A DNA stretch of 64,000 nucleotides from Parus major (Eukaryota; Chordata; Aves; Passeriformes; Paridae), in the NCBI RefSeq assembly GCF_001522545.3, contig NC_031769.1, forward strand, positions 13,015,836 to 13,079,835, read 5' to 3'. Positions 13,601-27,593 of this stretch are shown here, piece by piece. Every line of letters starts with the position of its first letter. Position 1 is the stretch's first letter. Position numbers and translations under genes: made by a program. Under the pieces are notes generated by a model that was not told where the DNA came from, searched no databases, and saw only the letters and a list, made by a program, of their open reading frames with translations.

Positions 13601-16600
13601 TACATTTTATATCTGTTTTTAATTTTTTTCCCTTCATTAAAGTTCTGAAGTATTCTCTTAATACAGAAGTGTTGTAAATAAGGTGGACATGGTCAAGAAA
13701 TCTGGGCAGTTGGTAAGTGCTTTAATAGTGTTCAGCTGATGCTGGTAAGAAAGAACTGCCTTCACGCTTATGCATTTTTTTTCTTTTTAAGACTGATGGG
13801 GTTAATTGCCTTAGTCTCAACTTAGCTTGTAGACTACTGTGGTATAGATGGTGATTTAAAAGGAACTCAGTCTACCAAAACTTTTAAATCCCTTCTGCAT
13901 CCAGTGCTGAAGAAAGCATGTTTTCCCCTTGTTAGGTGTAAGCATTCATGATTATAATGTCACATTAGGATTTCTATATTATGAATAAGGAAATGTGCAG
14001 GGCTACAGTAGGGCCAGAGACAGCAAACTACTTGCTGTAGTACAAATTAAATAATTATAATACTAAACCCTGAAAATTGGGGTTTTGCAAATCGTATTCC
14101 ACCCTAAACCAATTCTTTTAGAATGATTAGTTTGAATTTAGCAAGTGATTTAGCTTTTGTATTTTAAAAAACATGCTACAGCATAACTGCTATTTATTAA
14201 TACTGCTTTTGTTGAAACCCTCAGATTTTATTAACAGCTGTAATAGTCATTGTGTTATCTCCAGCATTCTGCAAAAATGTGGCTGGTGGACTATGCAATT
14301 GGGGGTATTTATGAAATAATTTTAGATGGTATTATTACTGTTCTTTATCTTTTTCCTCTAGAACCTGTATTTTTAAGTGACTCTGTACAGCTTTGATAAC
14401 ATGCTGTTATTAGGAATGGAGAACCTGATTTCCATGAAATCTTGTAGAATATCTTAACGATTTACACGAATTATTTTGTGTTTCATGTTGTTTTGACATA
14501 TCCCTCTTATTTTAGACAGCTCTCTGCAGCAGAAAGCCCCTGAGAAAAGAAAAGCTGCTTGTATTTAGATTTAACAGTCCTGAGGCAACAGTGCTGATGC
14601 TTTGCTTCCTTTGCTGCCACTGGAAGCAACTGTTCATGATCTGTTCCATGGTATTGCTGTTCCTGGCTTTTTCAGAAATATTCATTCTGTTCTACTACAT
14701 TCGACCCTCTATTGTTGTCTTCTGGTGTTGTTTCTGATTCTTGTGATTGATTTTTGCACAACAAAGTCCCCTTTTTTTTGAATGTGCTGCATGCACATCA
14801 AAGATGGTAGTTTAGGTTTCCTTGTCCTTCTGCATTTCTGAGTTTTATAATGATACTATGGAAAGATATAATACTTTGGTACAGTACTTCTAATACAGTA
14901 TATGTTTTATTTTTAGGCTGTCCACTAGCTGTCTTTCAGGCTGTGTTTGAGCTTCTTTTTTAGCTGTTTTAAACTCATTCTGTTCTCGATACCGGTACAG
15001 TAATCAAAGAACTCTGTATTGTCCTATTAATCTTGCTGATTAATTGATGAGTTGCTCCTTAGGGCATGCAATAGCAAACATGGTGTGCTGGTGTGCAGCA
15101 ATGATCACAACAGCACGCTTTCGTTCCCGACTCTCTCCTGCACTGTCCTCATGCACCTGAGCTCGCCCTGTGAGGAGGATTCACATGGACAGATTTTTAA
15201 GCTACCAGCAATACTGTCATGGGAATCCTGCAAATGCTACTGAGTCAGGACTTTTAACAAAATGTTGAGTTTTATTGAAAGCAACTGAATTGCAGTGAGT
15301 AGTGATAAATGGATGTATGGTGGTAGGGCTCTGCCAATTCAGATGTTGCTTTTTTTGTTTGCCCTGAACTTTGTAAGTGGGATATGTTTCCAAATGAAGA
15401 TTGTTCTGATAATCACTTAAAAGGCTATTTCTGTTTCTGTTACATCCCAGGTTGCACTTATATTGAATTTGTAAACCATTAAGTAACTTTAAAGTATTTA
15501 TTTAAGAGCTAGTGATACTTTTTTCATGTAAACACTTTTACTTAATGTTAAGAGGGTGTATAGTCAGCATTTCATCAACAAGAGACAGAAAATGCATTGG
15601 GATGAGCTTATTGCCAAGCAAGCTGGATATAGAATCAATATTGGAAAAACAACCCCTGAATTGAGCGATGTGAAGTAGAGGAAATAATTTAGTTAGAAAT
15701 GGAAATTGATAATTGGCTGTATTATATATCTATATACTTTTCACTGAAGTATATCCGGTAAAATCAGGTATGTTCATCGATTTACAAATTGATCAAACAT
15801 GACTGTGATCTGAGTCAACTGAACTCCTTTCCTAGGAGAAACTAACATATCCTGAGGATCAGAAACCCTGAAGGACACTTCTTTTTTGAATCTTACGCTT
15901 CCAGGCAGAAAGCGAAATCCTTTCTTTTTTACTCCCCTCCGCCCCCCCTCCCAAATCTGGAATTGATTGTAGCAGTGGGCACTGTGCTTTCACAAGCACG
16001 CTTCCATACAATTGTGCTATTTCCTGGCTCCTTTATCAGTCCAGGGCAAACTGTTCTATCTATTTTTTAATGGTACCTCCTTTTTATTACACTTGCACAG
16101 TGCATAGGCATGGTTGATAACATTCAGCTGGATTTGTACAAAAGAATAAATAGGAGTCATCTCAGTTCTACTGGCCACTGAAATACCTTATCTGCTTTTC
16201 TGTTCTAAAAAGCTTATCCACATTTTCCCCTGTATCTCATCTACAAAGCATAAAATCTGTGCAAGCATCCTATAGTTTGTGCTGTATGAATCAGTAGAGA
16301 AAATAGTCTGCTGCGTGTCTGGAATTTGGTATTTACCTATGAAACCTGGAAGGTAGAGCATCTGTAAAATAAAATTGTCTCAACCCTTCTTTTGCTGTAC
16401 TCTGTGAGAATGTTATGTTTAGTAAATATACTTTTGAATCTTGAAATGAGCATATATGGTACCAGGCCACTCAGGGAAGTGGTTACTTTGTTGTGGTGTG
16501 TTATGTGATCGGATTTGGTTAGAAATTGTGTAGAAGTATCCTGAAATCAGTAGAACTGTGTCCAGGCAAAGGGATCTGCCAGTACAGATACTGGTAAAAT

Positions 16601-16790
16601 TCTGGAGCTAAAATCTTAGTGATACCCCTTTAGCACTTTGTGACTTGCAGCTTTTTCAGGTAGCAGCCCTGCAGCTGGATGCATACAGTGCCATGAAATG
16701 GCTGCAGTGCAGCTCCCCACCATGAGCAGGGGTGGCCTTGTTCCAAGAGCGATCCTGTGCAGTTCCCAGCTCTGATCAAGGCTGGTGCTT
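10605..16790. other. Intron stretch with one long unassigned open frame
   Basis: A 179-codon + strand frame at 12471-13010, with AATAAA at 13077, is the longest in the window, but its product shows no domain, repeat or family resemblance. The remainder is AT-rich intron with nothing recognisable apart from the C-rich tract near 15.94 kb. Confidence 0.75.
15934..15952. repeat. C-rich tract
   Basis: CCCCTCCGCCCCCCCTCCC gives four or more C3 runs within 19 bases, so the minus strand has G-quadruplex potential. Confidence 0.8.
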
Positions 16791-16809
16791 TGTATGATGG
16801 GATCATACA
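16791..16809. repeat. Perfect 8-bp inverted repeat with 3-nt loop
   Basis: TGTATGAT and ATCATACA flank GGG. A further TATCATACAC follows at 16821-16830, so the ATCATACA word recurs locally. Confidence 0.85.
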
Positions 16810-16829
16810 CATGATGTATGTATCATACA

Positions 16830-19800
16830 CTGGGATTACAGCAGGCAGTGGGGGTGGGAAGGAGAGGAGGCAGAAGGGTCTGTTTGTGTTGGGAATTCAT
16901 GTCTGTAAGCCTGCTCTTTGAAAGTGGTGAATGTCACCCGTGTCACTTGCTTGGGTCACTGCAGTAGTGCTCGTGGAGGGAATTGCTCCATGGGCGATTG
17001 ACATTCAGGGACAGAGGGAGCTGCTGTGTTATTCCAACTGTGTCATTACCCTTCCCAAGGCTGCCATGAGTGAGTGAGGTGCCTGAGTAAAGGACAGCCC
17101 TTCCTGATGACCTGTCAGAGGTTCCCAGACTTGGCTCTGCTGGCCTTTGAAGGACTGCAAGTGAAGCTGAAGCCAGTGCATTTATAGGTAAATGGCTGAG
17201 TGAGGATGTGCACTGTAGTTTCAGTATGAATACAGAACATGACATTTCATTGACACAAGTCGGTGTGATGGGTCTTGGGTTTTCAGGAGTAGACTATCTT
17301 TGAATTTTCTGGTGGCATTGGAGATCCCCATGTATCAAATTTTTCTTTACATATGGATAATGGCAGGCTCTGTGATGACAATTATCCTTCCTGTTCTGGA
17401 TAAATATTTTGAACTAAAAAATAATTGATATAGAAAACTGAAGAGAAAAAGGGTAAAGTAGTAAGACACTACATTTGATCTTGCAGTGGTTTATCTTCTG
17501 GATAACCATAGGATTGAATTTCATTGGATTTCAGTTACAGGAACAGAGTCCATAATTAAGGAGTTAAGTGCATATCCTGAGAGTCAGGTTACTGACATTT
17601 TGAGGAGTTACTTAAGTTAGCTTTATTTTAGTTCAGAGGTGGAACTTTTATGGGTTTGTATTTATTTTGATACTTCTTTTATTGTCACCCTCACACTTTC
17701 TGCACACACAAAGATTGTTCTGAAGTAGAGTTTAGTTGCTGTTTTATCAAGAAAGAATTTGAATTTTGTCCTCACAAACCTCCACAGTTTCCAGAATGTG
17801 TTTGGAGTGGCTCCCTGAAATGCTTTCCAGTGACAGAGAACCTCTGCATGGGTAAGATTCCTCTTCGGTGGGGGTACATGGAAATGCTCAGTTATTCAGA
17901 AGTGCCTCTGTAGTAGTTTGGGATGAGCCTGAAGTTTCATTTTGGGGTGATGTGACATCAGTTGCTGTAGGTAGCCTGCTTCCTCTCATGGGCAAAGGTT
18001 GAGATTTCAGCTGTCAGGCAGTCTGGGGAATGCGGTTCCCAAGTGAGGGGGCTGCTCTTCAGTTGCTGGTAAATTGCATGAGTGTAAGATCTGCTGGATT
18101 CCTTTCTAGCAAAAGAAAACCACAATGATGTAAACCAATAACTTATGCCCAGAGTTTTGTTTTCTGCAGTTCTGCTGAACCTTGTTCATACTCCTGAGCA
18201 ATGCATGTGCTTTCTGAAGGGTCTTTTCCTGTGTGGCTTAGGGCTTACCAATATTACAACTCTTTGAGAGTAACCCATTCATTGGTGAATGGTGTTAGTG
18301 ATTCAGATACCTATTTACAAAGGCAAAAGAAATAACAGAAAATCTGAGCATGATTTTTTTGTTGTTTGGCAATCATTTTTCACACAAGAAATTATGCTTT
18401 TTTACCATTCATAAGCTAAAAAATGTCATAGAACAAGTTTTGATATAATTGATCATAATCAAGTACTGTCATATCTCATGATCTTTACTACGCACTGCTG
18501 GTTAAAGGTGTCTCCTTGCAGTTGGAAGGAAGAAGAAATGGAACAGTGAATCAGCTGGGATGACAGCTGAGTCAGGCAGCCGCCCTGCTCACGTGATGGA
18601 GTGTGTGTGTGGACTCTGAGCACAGCAGGGCTGTGTTGAAGCTTCAGGTGTGTGTTGAGACAATATGTTGGACTTGGATCCTCATGCTGAGGTGGGGGTG
18701 TGTACCAAGGTGTCTGTGAGGAAGAACACAAAGGTCACATTTGCATGAATAAGGAGAATAAAGATGTTGAATTTTTCATTGAAAAGGCTTGTACTTGTCA
18801 GGGTTTAGTCACAGAGAGCATTTGCCACTACAAGATTTAATGTCACAGTGTGTGAGAGCTGTTGCATCTAGATGTGTATGCTGCTATCTCCAAAACCCTT
18901 ACCCTTGGTTTTGTTTCATGTTCTGTACTGAGAATTAAAGCCTTGTTCGGGAGACTTAGGTTGGTCTGTCTTACTGTCAGCTTCTTGTGGATGGTTTAAG
19001 ACACTTTGGTAGCACAATTTCTTGCATTAAATGCTGTTGTTTTACACAGAGATTGTGCACAAATCTCCAGTTGCAGCTCTTACTTATACTACAAATTGAT
19101 ATCCTCATACTTAGGTTATCTTCATCTCCTTCACCTTGATATGTAAGGCAGAGTTTATGTAGCCTAACTATTAATCTACAAGATTGGAGTCTGCATAAAT
19201 TCTGTTCAGAGGCAGTGCAGAGAAGTAAGTGTCTTTAAGATGTGATTCACCTGTCCAGAAGTAGCCATGTGGAATAGCTCAGTTTTTAGATTTCTGGAGC
19301 TGGCTGCAGCATGCTGCCACCACTTTGTCGTGCACATTCCCAGTGTGGACTGTCCAGGTGGCTCAGGTGGGTCCCAATCATTCCATGTGTCCATGTCACA
19401 GGCTACTTTTACACTAGGATGTGATCTTGCTGAGTGGCTGCTGTGTGTAAAAGTAAATACATACATGGAAAAACCACAGCTACCTCCCTGAAAATTGCTG
19501 CTAGGTCACTGTGTGGCCACAGGTAGGTTTCACTGTCCTTACATGGGATAGAAATGTTGATGGCTTGCAGGATGTTGTGAGGGCTAGACAGTATCTGTAT
19601 GAGATGATGCTTATTAACTCATTCCTGAAGTATGGACTTCCCTCTTAGCTGGGGACTGCTTAACTCCATGGAGCTGAGCCATGTTGAGAAAGGTTTCTTT
19701 GTTACTGGGAGGAGGAATTGGCACACTCCCACTAGAGGCATTTACTTCTATTCCATCAATAATTTAATGAAATATTTTTAAGGTCAGCATCTTCAAATTG

Positions 19801-22800
19801 TTTAGAAAAATCATGCATATATTTTTCTAAATAAGCTCAGATGAACTTTCAAGACCCACAGATTTAAAGAAAAGGAACATAAGATCCTGTTCATATCTAT
19901 CATCTAATTTTTCCCCCTTACTGCTTCCTAGTTGTATAAAACTTCACACTTTTTACATGCTCCATTACCTAATTTGAAATTGATTATTTCAATCAAATAA
20001 TGTATTGAATTGTGTTTCAAGATCAGTTTCCCTGCTCTTTCTGCAACTTTGAAAGCAGACAGCTAAGTGGTGATCACATAGAGGCAAATAGGTTTTGCAC
20101 ATGCCTTACTCTTACAGATGAAATGTGAAGTATAAATATTAGGAACTCTGGAAATGGTGCAAGAGAAGTACCAGGGTTTTATCACAACTTTCATGTAGTG
20201 AAAAGTGGTGTCAGCCAGATACATGGGCATGTTGCAGCACATCTAGAAGCTGTTTGAAAAGAAATCAGGGCCATTGTTCCTTATACTGTAAATATTTTGT
20301 AACTCTAATTAAAAAGTATAATCAGAAGACAGTTGTTCCTGCAAGTAGGTTGTTGTTATATAGTGTGTTGGGGCAAACAAAGTGTATTGTTTGGCAATTT
20401 ATATAATGTAACTTAAAAATGAAGTTTGTAGTGGAATGCCCTTATGGAGGTAGTCAGTGTCAGGTAACCCTAATCTACAGACAGCCTCTTACAAAGATAA
20501 GCAGGTCTAAAATTTGCAGGCAGTTACTTGCACTGTTTTAGAGTAAAGTTGATGTTAACAGCTTGCCAGTGTTGGTAAACTTGGCAGTAAAACTTTCTCC
20601 AGTTCATTTCCACACAAACAAACAGGTTGTCACAGTATGCTGGATGCAGACATACCATTTGTGCTCTTGAAGGGTAATGTTTCCACTTCAGGATGGGCAG
20701 GCATCAGGAGCTTTGTACCACTTCTGGTGTTCTTGAACGGAGATTTTTATAATCCCTATTGTTATGATATTTATTGCTTGCCATTGCTCAGCAGAGTACT
20801 GAAAATTGTTTCAAGGCTGCAAACTTAGCTCTTCTGTTGAAACAGCTTTAACTGCCAGAGCTGTTTTGTGTTCAAGTTAGAGGAATATGGAATATTCATG
20901 TGGAATATGAAAATACATTTCTCTTGGTTGCTTTGCAAGTCATGTCCTCGTTTATGTAAGCAATGGAAAACCCTTCTCCAAACTGGTGTTTCTTAGCCTA
21001 GTGATCATAGAATCTGTTTAGAAAGAATTTTTTTTTTTTTTCTTCTTTTTAATTAGGAGAACCTTCCACAAGATCCAGCTTCTTTCTCAGGGCTGGGTAC
21101 TGGTATCTTACCAGGGAGCCTTCTTTTTGTTTCTGCACTGCTTCTCACTGTAATCCTTAGTAATTCCCTGCTGTGTATCACTGGTTTATTATTGCTATTA
21201 TTACTGTTTTTCCCAGTGTGAATCTCACCCAGTGTTTTTCCCTGCAGTAGTTAAGTGAGTGTTTGTTGGGTTAGCAGATGAAGGGCGCGTGCTGGTGGGT
21301 ACTGGGCACTCAGGAGGAGAGTGGGTAGTAGTGCAGAGCCCTGTGAGCTTTGTCAGTTCTTCTTCAGTTTCCATGTGGCATTTTCCCAGCCTTTCCTAGT
21401 GAACAATGATACTTATACTTGGATGTACTGAAGTTCAGGTAGAGTGTTGTTAACATGTTGTGAAGCCAGAGGAGCTGCTTATGTGGTGGTGACACCACTG
21501 ATTTTTTAAATTTGGAGCTGCTCTTGTACTTTAAGAAGATAGTTCACAGCTGGGAAATCTTGTTACTGTGAATCCAGGTGGGATTTCTCAGCATTTTATC
21601 TCTGCCTAGTGTGAATAAAGCATCATGAATAGCAGTTCCCATGAAACAGTAAAGCTGGGTGTGGTGAGTTAGTGATGAAGTATCAGAGAAACCATTGGTT
21701 CAGCCAAATTCTGTTGAAAGGTAGAAGATGCTTTGACATCTGTGACCTGTGAAGCAGTTGGGTTGGTGCATTGGGTATTCAGGACAAAAAAACAAGCACC
21801 TTTTCAGTGCACAAAGCTTGCCTGATCAGTCCTTGCTACCATGAGAGTTCACACCAGGTAAATCCTAAAAATTTCTAGTTTATTACTTGAAGTTTTTAAT
21901 TTGTCAGAGTATTCACTTCAGACATTTGCACAGATTTGAGGTTCTTGAAAGTCCTGCTGTGCCAACATTGCCAGGCTGATATAAGTGGGCTTTGAACATC
22001 TTGACGTTAATAGTGGTTTGAAATGAAGTATTCAAATGAGAAACTCCCAGCCTTAAACCAGACTGCTCTAACATCTTTTATGTTCTGCATGGTGGATGTT
22101 CAACATAGAATTTTACTGTGAATTATTTAGAATATCTGTGCTCATTAGGTGCTGGTATCTGAGTGAAAGAAATAGGGCTATATTGCATTGTAAAAATATA
22201 TACAATTATCAACACTGGTCAGAAAAAGGAATTCTTCCAGGGAAAATGTATTGTCTCTTTCAATTGTATCTCTTTAAATTGCATTCCATTCAGATGTTGC
22301 TTATTCTACTGCAACTTAAAAGATTTTTTGGAAAAAACAATATGGGGAAACTCTGAAAAAAAAATGTTAGGAGTAATTGCATATTTCATCAGGGAGGTTA
22401 GTGTATACAGTTGCCTGTAATGACCATAAGTTTTGTCTTTCTCATTCCCACCATTCCTCTTTATTTGGAATGTGCTTTGTGCCTTCTCAGCCCTATAGCC
22501 AGGGTTTTGAAAAGTGCTTTAAAAACTGCCATTGCTTTGTAAAATGGAGTAACCTTTCAGAACCAGTAGGTAGCTGGACTGTGAGGGATTCTCAGTTTTA
22601 GGGGTTTGGTGTTTTTTTTAAATGGATACCACCACTGATGGTGAAATCTGTAGTAGTTTTAGGCTGTATGGATTTGTCATCCTAAACAGGTTTTTTGATC
22701 CTAAAACAAGACACACGTTGACTTATCACTTGTTCTTGGAGCCTATTGCAAGTTGAGCAGTTGACTCTCGTAGAAGCAGCAGTGCTTCCCTCCTTAATGG

Positions 22801-25800
22801 ACATGGGGAGGGAGCTTGTGCATGGGTGTCCCCCAGGGCTGTGGGGACATTGCTTGCAAGGGGGGTGAAGAGCCTTCTGCTGAGAATGTGTTGGAGCCAA
22901 AATGGAATGTTTTGGGTGAGGCAAGCAAGTGGTCGCTCTAGGAGAAGCTTTGGAAAATGTCAGTGGTAGCAAGAATGGGGAAGAACCTGATGAGCAAGTA
23001 GGTTAGCTCCCAAATAGAGAAGGGTAGCCAGAGGCAAGGAATAATAAGGCCAAGGATAATCATCCTTCTGGTAATGCCTGTACTGGAGAGGGAAGAAGGT
23101 TCAGTTATGGCCCTGCCAGCAACACTTTGAAGTGGACCAGAAACTTCTGTAGCCTTTGGACAAAATTAGTGAGAAAAACAGTTGTGAAAGAACTTTTTTT
23201 CTTTTTTCTTTTGCTTAAGAATTCACTGGAGAGGGCTGGGTGAAGGGAGAGCAGTCTGTGGGACTGCAGAAACACATGTGTTGTGCACGAAAAAAGATAG
23301 GAACCAGGAAGGGAAATGTTTGTAAACTGCAAGTTTGCAATCATGGGAGAGCTGGAGGAAGGCAAAAGTTGTCTGAGTATATACACCAGGGTGAACTTGT
23401 AGTTGAAAGCAACATACAGTCAATTCAAGTCCTTCTTGAGCTTTTGAAGGGATCACCATGCTGGTGCTGCTGGGGGCAACTCCAAAAAATTCATGACCCA
23501 GAAACTACCATTAAGAAAGACTGTCCTTTCCTGCAGGCACCTCTTTGTTTCATTTGATTCACATTTTTGTAGTGAGGGCATTAGTAACACCTAAGGCATG
23601 CTGGCAACATTTTTCTATATTTAAACACTTGCGCATTTGTTTCCCCTTCCCTAGTTAATAAGAATGTTTGATATTCACATTCCTCTTTCTGCACAAAGGA
23701 AAAATTGGGGCAGCAGAATGCTGGTGCTCCTACTTCAAGTACTGTGGACCTACAAACTCCAGTGAAATCAACGGGAGGAATATACAGAGGTGTTACCCAC
23801 CTGCAATTCTTTTAACAAACGTTAGAGCAAAAATTCCTGGTTTTTGTCTATCACTGTCTTCTGCCTTTCAACAGCACAGAAGCTAGTAGATCTTCCCCTC
23901 CTCCCATCATTTATGCTTATGTCTACTTCCTTATAAATTATTGGCATGTTCTCTAGTTAATTCTTTGATGACAACAAAAAGAAGCTTGTGTCTTGTTTCA
24001 GTAGAAAGCAATTTCCCTGAGGTGAATATCTCATTGCTTTTGCATTACTGCATTGGCTCAGCTTCCATGTTCCTTTCTTCTTGCTTTGTAAATTGATTTA
24101 AAAATAAAATCATGAAGGACAGAGACAAAATGTTTTATTTTGCTACAGGTATTGTGTTACCTAAGTGATACAGCTGAAAATGGAAGGAGAACTACTGAAG
24201 GGACAGTGCAGAGGATAGGCAGCTGCAGAAACATCTTTTCCACTATTAATGCTGCAGCCTGTCAGACTCAACAAATGACACCAAATCATGTCATTGCTGG
24301 ATCTGTAAATAGGTCTGCTATGATATAAAAATCTGCTGTTTTCCAGGTGGGTGTTGCCCATCTCTCAGCAGTGCACAGTGGTGTGACTGCTCCTCTCAAA
24401 GTGGAGAGATGGGGTTTTGTTGCATGGTCCCACTGAAATGCACACACAGCATCTGAAAGGTGGGACCTCTCCCCATCCTCCCTGGAACTGTGATGCTTTG
24501 CTGTCCTGTCAATTAATAAATGCTCAGGTGTATTAACTTCATTTATTCTCTTGTTTATTTATTGACAGAGGCATTTAAGTGTAAACAACTACATTCAATT
24601 TCAGTGTTAGTTCTTTGAGGCAGTCTCACTATTTGTGAAGTTACCTGCAGGGGTTTCTGCTGCTCATGAGAAATGTCAAGATTGTGCTACTAAAATATTT
24701 TAGTATAAAATCAGCTGTTGTAAAAAGACTTTTCTGATGTGACTTTTTTTTCAGTGGAATCAGTTACCTTAGGCTAGGAGGAGATTGCTATTTCAACCAC
24801 TGAAAAACTTTGAGAGAATTTTCTATATTTTTAATTTATTTTTTTATTCAGGAAAAAACAAAAATTGGTAAATCCTTTCCATGGAGTAGTATGGTTTGTT
24901 TTACCAGAAGTTTTATTGCATGTCAAGATTTACAGGTAATTACAGAAGCTCATTTGAATCCCATGGGGGCAGATAATGCAAGTGTGAAGGTTGCCCTTCT
25001 TTGTGCTTCACTACTTTGTTAGGGACACCTTGATGGAGAGAGTCCTGTGCCCCTGATCTCAATGCACCACGGGTTTCTCTTTACTACCCAGTGACTGACA
25101 AAGAACTGAATTGCAACAATACAATAGAATTGAACCAAGGCTCAGGTTCACTGGGAAGGTTGGTAAGTGGTGCCTTGTCTTCTCTGGGGTCCTGTGCACC
25201 TGCAGTAGGTCCAGTTGTGGCTGTGACCCCTCCAGCTTCCCTTGGCTCAGTGTGTTGGGCAGTCAGAGTGCCAGCAGTGCTTCCCTTACCTTTCACCCTG
25301 TACTGGACTGTGCCCCAAATCCCATCTCCCTGCTGCAGCATCCTGAGCTGAGTGTTGGGACTATTCAGTGTTGCCACCTGACCTGCATTTGCAGATTTGT
25401 TTGATGTTTGGTGCCCAGAGCAGCTCCTGGCTGGGCTGTGCTGCTGGGAGTCACCACAGCACTGAAGAATATTGGTATTCATGGCAGGTGGCATTGGTGT
25501 CCTTTTAAAGTTTGTCATGTGTTGTGAGCATCACTTGTACTTCTGCACTGGTACTGTATCTGTTTAGTAACCATGCACATGTCATTAACAGAGAAGATAA
25601 ACACTATATATAAGAAACTTTTGGAAGCTTACTGAAGGGACAGGATTTAATGAAAAATTGCTTTGCGATATTTTGCTTATATTGCAAAATTCTCACTTGA
25701 GGTCATAAAAGTGAGTGTGTTGCTCCAAATTTTCCAGCAGCAGTATTCCCAACACACTCTGTAACTACAGAAGGCACTAAGCATCCTGCCCATTTTGTTA

Positions 25801-27519
25801 GAACAGAGCTCTCTAGAGTTCTTGAGAGACAATTCTTACTTTATAAATACAGCATTATGCTAAATGTACTTTGAAATGAAAAGCAGGTATTCCCAAGTCT
25901 ACTGTTTAAGTACTGTTCTTGCAGAGATCCATTTTTCTCCTGAATCTTTTGGTACTTCAGGATAGCTGTGAAGTGAAAAAAATCCTTCCAACAGAACAAC
26001 AACAAGAGGTTAAAGAAAAGCACAAACAAAAAAACAACATCCAAAAGAAACCCCAAGCCCCCCAACATGTACTGCCCATATCCTCTCCCTCTATTCCCAC
26101 TGTACTCATATTTTATTTTCCTTCTCAAATGATGGAACTGTATTCTTTCCAGATAAGATGGGTGAAGCTTGCCCATAATTTTTATTTTCTAAGTATGAAC
26201 TTCTTTCAGTCTAAATAAATAAATAAAAAAATAATACTGAGAAATCCAATTGTTTGCATGTACTTTGGTGTGTTAGGAAGTGTGTGATGTATTTTTTAAT
26301 GGAGGCAGGAATATGCAGAAAATGGGAGAGAGTGCAGAATGTATGTGGCTGTTGCAGAGTCCTTTTTGCAGTGCATCGTGGAAGGTTTCTGGCACCAGTT
26401 CTGAACACAGTCTGTCTGCGTTTCAGAGTGAGCTTCCTTTCCTAAAGCTCTGCACTGGAAATAATACTCTGTAAAGTATAAATGCACACTGAGGGACACC
26501 AGGAAGGGAAGCCTTGAGCCCACTTAAGTGTAATGCACAGCATTGATTCCTGCAAGAAGAACTGCTTAATCATAAGCTTTATAAAAACAAAACAGCTGAG
26601 CTTGTTTAAAAGTCAAGCTAGTGAAAACAAACCTCAGTCAGGATGTAGTGGAAGGCTTATAAATGTAACTATGATATATGGATGCACCAGATTTTTTTAA
26701 TCAAAGGAATAATTTTTTCTTAAAGAAAGCACCTGGGGGAACAGAAGGGAATTGGAAGAGCAGAACTTACAGTCACCAATGTTTAAATTTACTTTACCCG
26801 TCCTTGCTGTCATGCTTCAAACTGCATTTGCAGTGAGGTGTGTTTGTGTTCACAGTCCAGCAACTTTGGGTGTTACAAACAAAATGGGATATGCAGGATG
26901 GTTCTTTTTTTTTTTTTTTAAGAAAAAGTAGTCTGCAGAAGTTTTTAAGACCAGAAAACCAGAAATCTGTAGTGCCAAGAGCCAAAGTGCAGACTGGATG
27001 CTCATGAATGCTTCGTGAGGAGGGGAACAGTGCCTTGGCCCTGCTAGCTTTCTTGTTGGTTTTGAGTGACTGTACTGGGGTACAACCTGAAATACAGCTG
27101 AATGCAAAATCATTTCCGATAGAATATGATTTTTTTAGCAGTGAACTTAAGTCAAAGAAGCTGGTTTCCATTAATTTTGGTTTTTAGCATATTTGTTATG
27201 ATTTCTGTACAACATGACGTAGCAGCTAAATTCTTGGGTATGGAGCAGCTATCTACATTGTGCAGCAGAACCTACATTTTAATGAACCAATAGCTATTTC
27301 TCCAGCTAACCTTTCCTGTTTTAAAGACTCCAGTAAATCAGGTACTTTTTGCTATGCCTTTTGTGTAATTAGCTTTATAATTTGTGTATACAAAGCTATG
27401 TTAGTAATACTCTTAAAAGTTGAGGCAAAGCAGACAAAATATTTTATTTGCTTTGTCCACAGATTCAATTCCCATCATTGTTATTTGACAGTTGATTTTC
27501 TTACTTTCTAATATTTTTA
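16830..27519. other. Intron stretch, no gene seen
   Basis: Alternates AT-rich sequence with GC-richer, TGCTG-rich patches (about 18.5-18.7, 22.75-22.95 and 25.15-25.5 kb). The patches open frames on both strands but resemble no protein. They may be very old, unrecognisable repeats. Confidence 0.75.
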
Positions 27520-27593
27520 CCTAAACAAACAAATAAAAACAACAATAACAAAACAAACAAAAACACCAAAAAAACCAAACCAAAACAAAAAAT
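27520..27593. repeat. A-rich (CAAA)n-like low-complexity tract
   Basis: About 75 bases built from CAAA, CAAAA, TAAA and CCAAA units with no T after the first part. It may be the decayed tail of a retro-inserted sequence, but no element body is recognisable beside it. Confidence 0.85.

Noticed and set aside
25084..25518. 144-codon minus-strand open frame
   Set aside because: Overlaps other open frames on both strands in a GC-richer patch; composition explains it and the product is not protein-like.
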